From NCBI RefSeq assembly GCF_021869535.1, contig NW_026262668.1:135953635-136017634 (forward strand): a DNA stretch of 64,000 nt, read 5' to 3'. Under the pieces are notes generated by a model that made no database searches, was not told the origin of the DNA, and worked only from the letters and a program-made list of their open reading frames with translations. This document shows positions 23,960-34,564 of the stretch, one piece after another. The DNA comes from Mytilus californianus (Eukaryota; Mollusca; Bivalvia; Mytilida; Mytilidae). Each line of letters opens with the position of its first letter. Position 1 is the first letter of the stretch. The position numbers and the translations under genes are program-made.

Positions 23960-25350
23960 TAGGCCTACTGAGATGTTAATGTCTCTTGTTTCTTGCACAA
24001 GTATACAGGAGACTCTTCCATCTGGTATCAGGAGTGACCCCTTTTCCAGGACTAGGTGGCCTATGAATTTTGCCTACCCTCCCATGCCTATGGTATGCCC
24101 AACTTGCCTCCTTATCCTCAGCCCTTTGAGCCGTATTCGGCTCAGTCAGTCTGGTCTGGTCAGAGGTTCCGTGGAAAGCCGTCTTCAGAATCATCTTTTA
24201 AGGATGAGATGAAGACTCTTACTACTTCTATCCATAAGATCCAAGCGTCTGTTAATGCCAAATTCCTTGAAGTCTAGGGGGACTGTCTCAGGATCTTTCA
24301 CATGATCCTACCAGATCCTCCCAGACCTCCTAGACATCTGGTTGGAGATGATACTGTTTCCTTAGTTCCCAGAAGCCAAGAAGGTACATTTATTGATGAC
24401 CAAGGTGCTTCGTCTGATAATGACAGTGCTTGTATCACAGAGGGAGATTCTATCTCAGGTTTCTTCTTCAGGCAATCTCTCTGAATCTCGTTGGAGTCTA
24501 GTTTATTCCCGTCGTAGGATTTGTCGGATATGCCCATGTCTTCTCTACTAAGGGTTTCTTCTGCCCCTTCAGATTTCATGGCTTACTCTGGTTTGGTCAA
24601 GCCAGATTTGAAGGGTATAATTCTTTTCCAGAGTCGGGTCATTTCACAACAGCTTTGGCATTTGTTAACTCATCTTTGGCTGAGAACCATGGTAGCACTA
24701 GCAAACCTAGTGGTAACAACTACTCTGGTTTCGGAAGTGCCTTTTACCCAGGGACATCTAGATCCAGGGATTTTGAGATTCATGGATCTTCCTTGGGAAA
24801 GTCTGCTCCAGTCTGTGATTAGGCTTTTTCTTTTTTACTGGATTCGAAACCTGTGGAGGGCCTCAGACTTTCTCAGTCTTCATATGCAAAGTCGGAGAAT
24901 AATCTGAGATTTTCTAGCTAATGTTCTTGAGACAGCTTAACACTTTTTGGCGGCAGCTGGGTCTCTTTTAAAGGACAAAGGGGAGAAATTTTCAGTCTAT
25001 GCTACTACAGGTCTTGGAACTTCTCAATTCCTTCTTCTTGGCACCTTGGCCAATTTCACTCTTGCTAAGAGACCGGAGATTCTTGCGACATCAACTGTCT
25101 CTAAGGCTTCCCAGGAGAGACTTCTAAGTTCTCCTCTGTCTAAGGACAAGTTGTTCTCTGTTTCCTTGGATCGGCTACAAGAGGAGGTGAATAAGGCTCC
25201 TCCTGTTGTCAAGGTAGATGGTAAGGTCACTGATGGGAAACGATTCATCAAGAACTCTCAGTCTAACAAGTCTTCAGCCCAACGCTCCTTCTTCTTCCTC
25301 TTCTTCTCCACAGTATATGAAGAGAGCATTCTAGTTCAGAAGGGTGTGTT
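23960..25350 (+). pseudogene. DIRS gag-like region, frame-broken
   Basis: Pieces of frame (24056-24277, then 24947-25350 among others) encode a polar protein with Pro/Tyr-rich (AYGMPNLPPYPQPFEPYSAQ) and Ser-rich segments, then a helical region (KRPEILATSTVSKASQERLL) leading directly into the RT. The position between the left repeat and the RT, and the composition, fit a DIRS gag. No nucleic-acid-binding motif is evident. Several frame changes occur between 24280 and 24940. Confidence 0.55.
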
Positions 25351-25359
25351 GGGGGAGGT

Positions 25360-26690
25360 AAATCATCCTTTTCATCTAGGGTTTTATTCCCGGCTTTTCT
25401 TGCTTCCCAAGAAGATCGGGAAAATGAGACCGGTTCTAGACCTTTCTCTTCTGAATTTCAAAATGGAAACCAACAGGTCAATCAGGTCGACACTTCAGGA
25501 ATTTGGACGACCTCTCTAGATTTGATGGATGCTTTTTTTCGCATCCCGATTTCTTCCAAGTTTCGTCATTTCCTGAAACTGGTTTGGGCAGACAAAGTGT
25601 ACAGCTTCAAGGCTATGCCTTTTGGCCTTTCTACTGCTCCTCTAGTTTTTATCAGGATGTTTCAGACTGTGGCGTCTTGCCTCCATACTCAGGCTTCATT
25701 CTCAGGCGGTACTCATTCGTTCTTACCTAGAAGATTCTTTAATCAAGAAGCATTGCCGATCTCTTCTGGAGGAACACACCGATCTGGCTATCTAATTACT
25801 CCTGAGACTGTTTTTTTTATTTCATGGAAAAAATCAGAGATAATTCCCAGTCAGAATTTCCTTTTCCTGGGAGAACATTTTCGGACAGATATGGGTCTAG
25901 TTCTCCCTCCAGAAGAGAAGTAATCAAGGTACATCAGTTAGTCAGCGCTCTGATGCAGTTTTCAATTGTCCAAGCTCGTCAATTTCTTCATCTGGTAAGT
26001 TTCTTGATTTCAATCATGGACGTCATTCCACTAGGGCGTCTACACATTCGTCCAATCCAGTGGTATCCGTCGGAATTTTGGCACCCAATTTCTCAGCTGT
26101 TGGAGGCACCTGTTTCAATTCTTCCTTGGTTGTTACCACATCTGCCGTGGTGGCTTTAGGAGAAACATAATCTGAAGGGAGTATTGTGGATCCTCCAGAC
26201 TCCATTCTATCTGTGTTCACAGATGCGTGCATGGTGGGTTGGGGAGCTTATCTAGAGGGCAGAACAGCTTCAGGTCTTTGGTCAGGTGCTCAGTTGGAGG
26301 AACACATCAATCTCCTAGAGATGAGAGCTGTGTTACTCTTCGTTGGGATCTTCCTCATATAGATATTTTTGCCACCAGTTTGAATCGCAAGTTGGAGACT
26401 TACGTTTCCCCCATTCCAGATGAAAAAGCTTGGACTGTAGATGCTATAACCCTATCTTGGAAGGGAATGTTCAGTTACATGTTTCCCATTTTGTCTTCTT
26501 CCCAAGATCTTTTCAATTTCAGAGGGATCGTTGCAAGACCATTATTATTGCTCCGGCTTGGCCAAGACAGTCTTGGTTCTCAGAACTACTTCTTCTGTGT
26601 TGTGCAAAGCCATTTTGACCTCAAAGGACGATCTACTTTCTCTGTTCAAGGGAGGAAAGATTCATCAGGGTCTAGAAAATCTGCATCTGC
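25360..26690 (+). pseudogene. DIRS reverse transcriptase and RNase H, frame-broken
   Basis: In order: LPKKIGKMRPVLDLSLLN (about 25405-25460), LMDAFFRIPIS with the first catalytic Asp (25525), the motif FGLSTAPLVF, then SYLEDSLI at 25721-25741 where DIRS RTs have YLDD. FLFLGEHF follows, then the RNase H start VFTDACMVGWGAYL (about 26215) with EMRAVLL. The rest of RNase H is missing by deletion. The typical DIRS linker DIFATSLNRKLETYVSPIPD comes next (about 26360). Stops or frameshifts occur after 25500, 25790, 25920 and 26160. Confidence 0.8.
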
Positions 26691-26694
26691 ACTC

Positions 26695-27780
26695 TAGGGG
26701 CATTTATGACTCCAAATGGTCAATTTTCTGTTCTTGGTGTCAGTCTAAACAAATTGATCCTCTCTCAGTTACTGTGCAGCAGTTAGCGGATTTTTTCCTT
26801 GATCTTTTTGAAGAAAAAGGTTACACTTCATCTACTATAAAGGGATATAGATCTGCCATATCTAGAACTATATGTCTATCAGGAGACTCTGTTTTTGACG
26901 ATAATGAATTTTTGTTCTTGTTGATTAAAAATGTTTGCCTTGAAATGCCTCGCCAAAGGCGTTTGTTTCTTCTTAGGTCTTGGGTTTAGTCTTGAACCTT
27001 TGCATTCAGCCTCCTTCAAACATTTATTTTATCTTATAAATGTTGTTTTCTCTTAGTTTTGGCGACTGGTCGTAGAAGGGGCGAGATTCATGCCTTGTCT
27101 ATTTCTGAGTCTTCCCTCTGCTTTGCAGCTGACAAGACCTCTGTTATCCTTCTTTTCTAGCTAACAATAAATTACCTGATAAAGGTTCTGGGTTAATCAC
27201 TATTCCTGTCATAACTGCTTCTGCAGGTAATCAGGTTTTGTGTCCTATGAGAACTTTGCTTTTGATCTTAGCTTCGTCAGCAAAATTAAGACCTGCTGGT
27301 TCTTCTAGGTTGTTCATTCCTACTAAAAAAAGAATTTCTGACATTTCTGCCAAGCCATTTTTACCTTGATTTGCAATACTGTCATGTTGGCCTATAATAG
27401 ATATAGGAAGATGTGGTATGAGTGCCAATGAGACAACTCTCCATCCAAGTTACAATTTATAAAAGTAAACCATTATAGGTCAAGCTTCATCTGAAGTTTT
27501 AGCTAGATATAAAGTTAAAGCTCATGAAGTAGGAGCCTTAGCATCTTCTTGGAACATTTTTAACTCCTCCTCTATGTTGGAAATCATGTCAGATGGTTTT
27601 TGGGGGTCAGATAGTGCCTTTTATAACCACTATTTACAATCTATGCCCAATCATTATGACAACCTGGTATATTCTTCAGGACTCTTAGTTGTTGCTCAAC
27701 GGGTTGGTTTTCCTCCTCCTAGTGAGAAGGGGGGGGGTCAGTGCTTCGTTAAATTCTGTTTGAAGGTTAGGTATTTAATG
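26695..27780 (+). pseudogene. DIRS tyrosine recombinase, catalytic residues partly lost
   Basis: It starts with an N-terminal SAM-like core-binding segment (QQLADFFLDLFEEKGYTSST, about 26775), followed by YRSAISRTI. The catalytic domain includes LATGRRRGEIHALS (27056-27099) with the first conserved Arg. The box AHEVGALASSW (27520-27552) should read HExR, but its Arg codon is GGA. SDGFWGSDSAFYNHYLQS (about 27590) holds the likely nucleophilic Tyr. The frame is broken near 26985, 27160 and 27370, and a short repeat is inserted at 27392-27482. Confidence 0.8.
27392..27482 (-). mobile_element. Short dispersed repeat inserted in the recombinase region
   Basis: The plus strand reads gaagatgtggtatgagtgcc, aatgagacaactctccatcc and aaccattataggtca. 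This is the complement of the 3' part of the repeats at 33010-33255 and 59345-59612. It interrupts the recombinase frame and is therefore younger than the DIRS copy. Confidence 0.75.
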
Positions 27781-27850
27781 TAATAAAAATATTTTTTTTA
27801 GAATTGAAATTTATTTTTGTTGATTAAATACTCACTTTCATAAATCAGAG
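27755..27850. repeat. Internal complementary region of the DIRS element
   Basis: The segment tgaaggttaggtatttaatg (27761-27780) is the complement of the element's left tip. Further on, gattaaatactcactttcat (27822-27841) is a direct copy of that tip. The block is thus complementary to both ends. DIRS-1-type elements are known to carry such a region, thought to help form the circular intermediate. Confidence 0.65.
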
Positions 27851-27880
27851 GTCCCGCCACCCTCCTCTTCATCTCTCTTG

Positions 27881-28034
27881 TTGCTGGCAATTCAAGGAAC
27901 AAATGATGGAGGTTTATGTCGCGCATGCGTCAGGTGGGAAAGGTTGTCAAAGGGATATGTTTTTTTCTGGCCGGTTTCCGGTTGAATAATGCAGCGAATG
28001 GACTAGTATCTAAATTTATGAAGGTGAGTATTTA
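27881..28034 (-). repeat. Right inverted terminal repeat of the DIRS element
   Basis: The complement starts TTAAATACTCACCTTCAT and matches 23433-23596 through GCATTATTCAACCGGAAACC and CATATCCCTTTGACAACC. The two repeats differ by many substitutions and a few indels, which indicates an old insertion. Confidence 0.8.
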
Positions 28035-28149
28035 ATTAACAAAACTAAATTTAATTATAAAAATTTGATTTTACAAAGTTCAAGACAACAAAAGGTCTTT
28101 GTAAAAGCATTGGTTGTATTTGAAAATGAACTCTGAAAGGAATTGGATC

Positions 28150-28835
28150 AAACGATCAACAGATATCTTCTACTAAGCGTACATAATTACCACGCAGGGG
28201 AGGGATTGTCGTAACAACAGATGTCTTCTACTAAGTATTAATAATTACCATTTAGGAGAGGGATTGCCGTAACAACAGATATCTTCTACTAAGTATTAAT
28301 AATTACCATTTAGGAGAGGGATTGCCGTAACAACAGATATCTTGTACTAAGTGTTCATAATAACCACCTAGGAGAGGGATTGTCGTAACAACAGGTATCT
28401 TCTACTAAGTGTTCATAATAACCATCTAGGAGAGTGATTGTCGTAACAACAGATATCTTCTACTAAGTGTTCATAAATACCACCTAGGGGGGTGGGGGTG
28501 GGGTTGTCGTAAAAACAGGTATCTTCTACTAAGTGTTCATAATTATCATCTAAGAGAGGGATTGTCGAAACGACAGATGTCTTCTACTAAGTGTTCATAG
28601 TTACCATCTAGGAAAGGGATTGTCGTAACAACAGATATCTCTAACTAAGTGTTCATAATTACCACCTAGGAGAGGGATTGTCGTAACAACAGATCTCTCT
28701 AACTAAGTGTTCATAATTACCATTGGGTGGATTGTCGTTACAACAAATATCTCTAACTGAGTGTTCATAATTACCACCTAGAAGAGGGATTGTCGTAACA
28801 ACAGATATCTTCTACTAAGCGTACATTTTTACCTA
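28150..28835. repeat. Minisatellite, unit about 58 bp, about 12 copies
   Basis: The unit is gtcgtaacaacagatatctt, ctactaagtgttcataatta, then ccacctaggagagggatt. Units carry the palindrome AGATATCT and often CCTAGG. Later units have ctctaactaagtg in place of cttctactaagtg, showing at least two variants in blocks. It begins about 120 bases beyond the DIRS right end. Confidence 0.85.
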
Positions 28836-31059
28836 ATAGCTAAAGGCATACGGATTTACTAACTTACTTCTTAACATCGGAGGTCGAAGAAGAAAATTAT
28901 TTGAGAACTGTCCTTGCTTTAATTATTAATTGTTGTTTTTTTCTGTCTTTAAATTGAGTTATAGTCTACGACGAACGAGATGTATCAGCATCGTGGACCC
29001 CTTTCCACCCAAATGAAGAAGAAAAAAACAAAAAAAATATTTAAAACAAAACCACACACAATATATAAGATTGCAAAACTGAAACAAAAGCCCAAACATC
29101 CAGATGTTATACAGCTGCAATAATACTTGTCGTAAAAGCTACATGCATTTCCATATCTTTCTAAAACTGACGTCAGTAATTAACACACACATAAATTATT
29201 ACCTCTTTTTACCAAAAAAAAACTGCATTAAAAGATGAATTATAATAAAATTGCATAATTTTTACACCTTAACAGTGACGTAAATTGTGATGAACGCGAG
29301 AGATACAAACAGGAATAATATAATATTTCAGCTGTGGTTTAAAAAGTAATGTTAGGCTGTGAACAGTTTTTTTTTTAATTTGACGTGCGAGTAAAATTAA
29401 CGATATAGCACATTAATAGTTTAAACATATTGTATTTGTCCCTTATTTGCTCAATTTAAGCAAAATAGATAAAACGCTGCAAGTAAAATATAATACCTGT
29501 GATGTCATTTCCACAATACAATATGTTATTATAACAGTATGAACATGAATGTTAAGCGAACAAAATATTGTATATATAATTCGAACGAGAAAAAGAAAAG
29601 AGAAACTTTTTTTATGATGATGACGACAATGATAATGGTCCGTGTCAGTGTCAATAACACTTTGTGACAATCTAATTAAAATATATATCTCTGATTTCGT
29701 TATACTCACGGTAGGTATAGTGTCCGGCTGAGATCGTGTTTTTTCGTGAATCGGTCCACTTTTTTCGAGTGTAGATCAGGTTTTTTTCGAGTGATATTAC
29801 ATGCGATCAGATCGATTTACTGCTATTTCGCGTTTATAATAGTTTATTCAGGACTATTCATCTTATTCTAAATACTATACATGTTTTGGGCACAAACGAC
29901 GCACAATTTCCTTGTAATTAACTTACAATTCAGTGTTTTATATTGTCCGTGTTTTTTTCGAGAGCAACATGTAAAACGTCCGGGTTTTTAAACAAATGGT
30001 CCGGGTTTTTCAAAGAAAATGTGAATAAGAAAGAAAGCATTCTGGGTTAAAAAACTTACTTTTTCTAGTTTGTAACTGTAATTTAGTCAAGGACAATATT
30101 ATATATTCCTTATAAATCACAAAACATATTACTATGTTAATCAAATTTAACCCTTTTCAAATTTGTGATATTTTTCTGTTTTGAAAACATTTTACCATAA
30201 CCTTGCAGTGTTAAGATATATCAGAAATTACTGGATTCTCTGTAAAACGGTCTTTAGAACCGAAAACAGGGACTCGTAATCTTTTCAATATCATTTCATG
30301 CTACATTTTGTTTTTACAGTAATTTTACAGTAATTTATATTCTATATTATATATTATATATATTACAGTAAAATAAAATAATGATAAGAAAAATGTGTAT
30401 ACAATAGAGTACACCTCGTGTATCTAATTCATGTTTTTGCAGAGTTCCGTAAATATACATTGTTAAGCTGTTAATTGTAATGTCTAGATAGAAATCAGTA
30501 TTTTCTATTTTTTGATGCGCTACTAATTGAGGGAAAGGAAGCTATCATCATGGTGCTTTATTGCTGTGTGACCAAATATAGCATACGCTTGATCATACTC
30601 CTCATAATAGTAGTAGCATTGAACATTGTTTTCTATTTCTAGAACGATAAAACAAATTATCATTAAGACAAATAGTAAATGAAACATTAGGGGTGTATTT
30701 TCGGTTAAGAAAATACGCATTCCCGCTTAACACACACAATGTACATAGTCTCAATCCAACATAGTTTTGCTTAATACTTTAGTCTGGTGAAAGCATGATT
30801 TATTTATTAGTTGTAATTTGCTTTGAACAAGCTTTCAGTAAATGCGAGTCCTCTTAAATCGGTACTTTGTTGAACTAGCTTTCAATAACTACAAGTACTC
30901 TTAGATCGGTACTTTGTTGAACTAGCTTTCAGTAACTGTGAGTACTCTTAAATCGGTACTTTGTATCTACTGTTTTTATGTTAGTTGGTGTGATAGTACT
31001 TCCTACCGATCTATTAATTTAAGCCATTGCAACTGTTTTTGCAGTTTGTTCTTATGTTG

Positions 31060-31368
31060 TGCTGTAACTCCATTGTCCAAAGTAAGAGGAAAGTTGAGAC
31101 TTACAAGCACGTTTACCCCGCCACATTCTTTATGTGCCTGTCCCAAGTCAAGAGTCTGTAATTCAGTGGTTTTCGTTGGTTCATGTCCGTCATATTTGTT
31201 TTTTCGTACGTTGTATTGTATAAATTATGTCGTTATTTTTCTCCCCTTAATGTTTCAATTTTTTTCATGTTGGGGTTCTTTTATAGCTGACTATAAGGTG
31301 TGTGGTTTTCTCATTGTACAAGGCCGTACGGTGACCTATACTTACTTTTATCTTCGTCATTTGAACTT
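31060..31368 (+). repeat. Dispersed mussel-type repeat, left part (split by a transposon)
   Basis: It contains cattgtccaaagtaagagga, ccccgccacattctttatgt and caaggccgtacggtgaccta and continues at 32396-32455 with ggatagttgtctcattggca. Relatives are at 33010-33255, 36315-36400 and 59345-59612. The two halves are separated exactly by the 1.03-kb element at 31369-32395. Confidence 0.7.
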
Positions 31369-31394
31369 ATGGAACGCCATAACTGCCTTATGTT

Positions 31395-31612
31395 ACTTCC
31401 TTCTTTATCACGATGAGGTTTTTCTTTATCATGATGTCGTGTTTCTTTATCATGATGAGGTTTTTTCTCTATTATGAAGAGGTTTTTCTTTATTATGATG
31501 AGGTGTTTCTCTATCATGATGATGTTTTTCATTATTATGATGAGCTTTTTCTCTATTATGATGAGTTTTTTCTCTATTATGATAAGGTTTTTCTCTATTA
31601 TGATGAGGTTTT
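31395..31612 (+). repeat. 20-bp minisatellite, left arm of the foldback
   Basis: About ten units of tttctctattatgatgaggt with variants such as tttctttatcatgatgaggt. It is the inverted counterpart of 31995-32372 and produces open frames on both strands that are not genes. Confidence 0.85.
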
Positions 31613-31727
31613 TTGCACAAGCCTGATTGAACTTTTCAGTGACTTTTTGCGTACAATAACAATGTTTTAAATGTTCGTTGTCTATATCTTGGCCTGTTTT
31701 GTGTCCCCAGTTTTAGTCTTGTTTTTG

Positions 31728-31952
31728 TTATCCGTCATAGAACTCATCTGGTACACCTATGTCTGGTCGTGAGGAGCATAGTGGGCGGCAGAAGTGAGAA
31801 GCAGGAGCTCCTAGATATTCCAGTTCATGTTTTGAAAGCATGCTGACAATATCTGGTGTGATTTTTTCTTTCTCAAACATTTCCTGCACATGGAGCAAGC
31901 CAACTTTCCGAAGAACTTCAACATTTCTGATTCTGCTATTTTTCTTTTTGTT
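31728..31952 (-). CDS. SAM-like coding fragment inside the foldback element
   Basis: A minus-strand frame of 74 codons without ATG, closed by TAA at 31730-31728. Its core, NVEVLRKVGLLHVQEMFEKE followed by KITPDIVSMLSKHELEYLGA, has the helix pattern of a SAM or SAM-like domain (hydrophobic GL, F, I and L-x-x-LG positions). The tail is Ser/Pro/Cys-rich. The composition is normal for a globular protein and unlike its surroundings. Since it sits in the single-copy centre of an inverted-repeat transposon, it is most simply a captured host gene piece (transduplication). It could instead be a remnant of the element's own gene. Confidence 0.5.
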   Translation of the reverse strand, partial: NKKKNSRIRNVEVLRKVGLLHVQEMFEKEKITPDIVSMLSKHELEYLGAPASHFCRPLCSSRPDIGVPDEFYDG

Positions 31953-31994
31953 TTATCTTAATTCTCTTAATTTCCCATGATTCCCTTCTAATAG

Positions 31995-32372
31995 CTAATC
32001 ATAATAAAGAAAATGCTCATAAAGAAAAAAACCTCATCATAATAGAGAAAAACCTCATCATTTGAAAACCTCATCATAATAGAGAAAAACCTCATTATTT
32101 GAAAAACCTCATCATAATAGAGAAAAACCTCATTATAATAGAGAAAACCCTCATCATAATAAAGAAAAACCTCATCATAATAGAGAAAAACCTTATCATA
32201 ATAGAGAAAAACCTCATCATGATAGAGAAAAATCTCATCATAATAGAGAAAAACCTCATCATGATAGAGAAAAAGCTCATCATAATAGAGAAAAATCTCA
32301 TCATAATAATGAAAAACCTCACCATATTAGGTACTTCGTGAAAAACCTCATCATGATAAAGAAAGAAGTACC
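31995..32372 (-). repeat. 20-bp minisatellite, right arm of the foldback
   Basis: About 17 units of aaaaacctcatcataatagag (20-21 bases), the complement of the array at 31395-31612. The two arrays can form a very long hairpin. The right array has more units than the left, so the arms have expanded independently. Confidence 0.85.
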
Positions 32373-33009
32373 ATAAGGCAGTTACGGCGTTCCATATGAA
32401 CTCTTGTGGATAGTTGTCTCATTGGCATTCATACCACATCTCATTATTTTTATATACATATCTGTGCTCACATAAATATTGTTTACATCATGAATATTTA
32501 CTGTATGATATCCATATCGGTACGCTAAAATGAAGATTTTTCACTTCACGTTAATTTACTATAAGAAATCGACATCGATCTACGTATGTTTGGGTCCATA
32601 CAACATGTGTACCGGGTGTTGACTTGTTGGATGGTTCCACCATGTTTACATGGGCGTGGATATGTTTGATCTAACCAAATATACCAATGTCGGTGTCCAT
32701 GGAGTTTATAAGATGTGGCAAACAATAATATATACAAATGACCGATGCTTTATTTGAACATTTTCATTGTTTTTTAAACGTAGATGCACTGACATATAAC
32801 ATTTAAAGCCATTGAAATTTTGCTTATTCACTCGATCAAAACCTGGACCGAACTCAAAAAACCAGGACTGCTCTCGAAAAGAATACGAACATATAGAAAT
32901 GAATTTATTCTAAAAATGTCCTTCTTAATACAATCACAAGAATTTTTATAAAGTGTTTGTATATCTAAGGATGTATGGATTCTAAATATACTCTGATGTT
33001 CAGTAGTTG

Positions 33010-33255
33010 TCGTTTGTTGATGTGGTTCATAAGTGTTTCTCGTTTCTCGTTTTTTATATAGATTAGACCGTTGGTTTTCCCGTTTGAATGGTTTTACACT
33101 AGTAATTTTTGGGGCACTTTATAGCTTACTGTTCGTTGTGAGCCAAGGCTCCGTGTTGAAGACCGTACTGTGACCTATAATGGTTTACTTTTATAAATTT
33201 TGACTTGGATGGAGAGTTGTCTCATTGGCACTCATACCACATCTTCTTATATCTA
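33010..33255 (+). repeat. Dispersed mussel-type repeat
   Basis: It contains gttgtcgtttgttgatgtgg, gagccaaggctccgtgttga and gagttgtctcattggcactc and ends catcttcttatatctat. The 59345-59612 copy matches almost throughout. The short insertion at 48465-48494 consists only of this family's 3' end, which suggests retrotransposition (see findings). Confidence 0.8.
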
Positions 33256-33837
33256 TTTCCTGTTACATTTGCATTGGTATTTGTCTAAAAATAGCTTTAT
33301 TTTATATTTTTTAATAAAAGCTAGTAAAGCTAAATTAAACTTTTGGAACACAAAATAATGTAGGGTTGATAATATTTTTTATCACAAATACTTAACAAGT
33401 CACGTCTTACAAGAAAAGAAGTCTGTTTGTTTACATTTTTTATCATACTAAAAAAAAACGTCGTCACACTCGAAAAAACACGATCCCAGTCGGACACTAT
33501 ACCTACTTTGATATTCATAAGAGGTATATATACGAGCATGCGAGTTAGTATAGATATGAATTTTATTTAGATTGACTTTGTGAAGGTATGAGAAATCTGT
33601 TTTCTAATCAAATCTATTTGAAAATTAAGATATTTTGTTCACAAATTTTCCGCAGGTTTGTATCTAAAACAAAGTTTTCGGAAGGCTAATTAAAATAAAT
33701 TACGTGTAGAACATGCTAAATATATGCCCACGCTGACTAAAAGGATCCGTTATAATGTTAGCTCTAAAAAAAAGTCTTAGTTTAAGAAAGACGCAGAACA
33801 TCGCAATTGAGTTTAAGTAATATTTTGTATCCTCTTT

Positions 33838-34117
33838 GATAAACGAGACGATTTCAATTTTGAAACTATAAATGTTTCTCACCTAAGCTACAATAAACCA
33901 ACTTCACCCGTGAATGAAGTATACATTTCTCAACTCTTACAATATTCAAGAGCTTTCAGCTGCTAAAACAAAGTCTGAGAAAAAAATTTATGTGCCATGG
34001 TTTTGGCAAAGGACGTCGCGTCATTTTTTTCAAAGAGTTCATCGGAAAGTACCAAAACTAATGGATAAATATTCAGTGCCTACTTCACAAATAATACTAA
34101 ATGGTCTTGAGTTATAG
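33838..34117 (+). pseudogene. RT relic, Penelope-like type, C-terminal part
   Basis: Frame pieces read DKRDDFNFETIN, then VYISQLLQYSRA, then after a frame change FFQRVHRKVPKLMDKYSV and a stop at 34117. The same series occurs in the RT copies at 6259-6909 and 47762-48464. It is closest to the latter, sharing ..MDKYSVPTSQII against ..VNKYSVSTS.QII. It is truncated and frameshifted. Confidence 0.6.
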
Positions 34118-34454
34118 ATTATATGTGCTGAAGTTGTGTGTATTTTTATTTACTTTACGGTTTCCCATTTATTTGTCTTCATGCTAATATGTTTCTTTTG
34201 GTCGTATGAATTTTGATGTGACTCCTGCTGTCGGTTTTTTTTCCATTTTGTTTACCCTTGTATTTATGTTTAGCTTAATTTGTACTTCTATCAAGAAAGT
34301 GTATACTATATACTGTATGTACTATCAACTACAAAAAAATGTTTATCGGCGTCTTTGTCAATTCACTATCAACTACAAAAAACTCTTTCGTCTTTGTTAG
34401 ATGTTTTTGTACGTTTGTTTGAATCTTTTAGTTAGTTGTGTTAATTATATATGT

Positions 34455-34510
34455 CTGTGAAAGAGACGCGAAAGATACCAAAGGGACATTCAAGTTCATA
34501 AGTCGACAAT
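34455..34510 (-). repeat. 3'-terminal box of the RT-associated repeat
   Basis: The plus strand reads gaaagataccaaagggacat and tcataagtcgacaa, the complement of the end of the repeat at 7125-7190. The same box occurs at 52575-52650. Confidence 0.55.
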
Positions 34511-34564
34511 ATTTTGAAGAAAAAGATATGACTGTCATTTTACCTATTAATTGCATTTTTTAGG

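Larger units (their letters stand above)
23433..28034 (+). mobile_element. Decayed DIRS-type retrotransposon, about 4.6 kb
   Basis: The element has the DIRS plan: inverted terminal repeats (23433-23596 and 27881-28034), a gag-like region, RT and RNase H, a characteristic linker (DIFATSLNRKLETYVSPIPD), a tyrosine recombinase, and an internal complementary region just before the right repeat. DIRS elements move through a circular intermediate and integrate by tyrosine recombinase, so they have no integrase and no long direct LTRs. This copy has frameshifts and stops in every domain, a YLED in place of the RT YLDD box, loss of the recombinase HxxR arginine and a small repeat inserted at 27392-27482. 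It is not functional. Confidence 0.85.
31369..32395. mobile_element. hAT-like foldback transposon, 1027 bp
   Basis: The ends are inverted repeats starting atggaacgcc(a/g)taactgcc, then cttatg(t/g)tacttc. The identity runs on for about 55 bases into inverted minisatellite arrays on both sides. The flanks ttgaactt (31361-31368) and atgaactc (32396-32403) agree at 6 of 8 positions, fitting an 8-bp target duplication as made by hAT elements. The target is the dispersed repeat that continues on both sides. The centre (31616-31984) is single copy and holds a SAM-like coding fragment on the minus strand. No hAT transposase is visible. Confidence 0.7.
29711..33506. mobile_element. 3.8-kb inverted-repeat DNA transposon (non-autonomous or decayed)
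   Basis: The ends 29711-29746 and 33471-33506 are inverted repeats of 36 bases with two mismatches (start gtaggtatagtgtccg, end tgttttttcg). Inside the left end the motif ttttttcgag recurs several times, and matching motifs occur inverted near the right side (about 32830-32890), a subterminal repeat pattern common in hAT- and MULE-type elements. Flanks ttatactca (29700-29708) and tgatattca (33509-33517) look like a diverged 9-bp target duplication, and the uninterrupted target family is at 14090-14180. No transposase domain was found, so the superfamily is open. The interior hosts nested insertions. Confidence 0.75.

Noticed and set aside
24298-24579. 93-codon minus-strand frame within the DIRS element
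   Set aside because: It lies antisense to the gag-like region, has no recognisable motif, and reflects the serine-rich plus-strand coding.
30938-31477. 179-codon plus-strand frame
   Set aside because: It runs through the dispersed mussel repeat into the minisatellite, and similar frames are broken in the other copies of the repeat.
31413-31670. Long open frames on both strands across the 20-bp repeats (also 32095-32341)
   Set aside because: They translate as simple repeats on both strands, arise from the 20-21-bp minisatellite, and lack any domain or start context.
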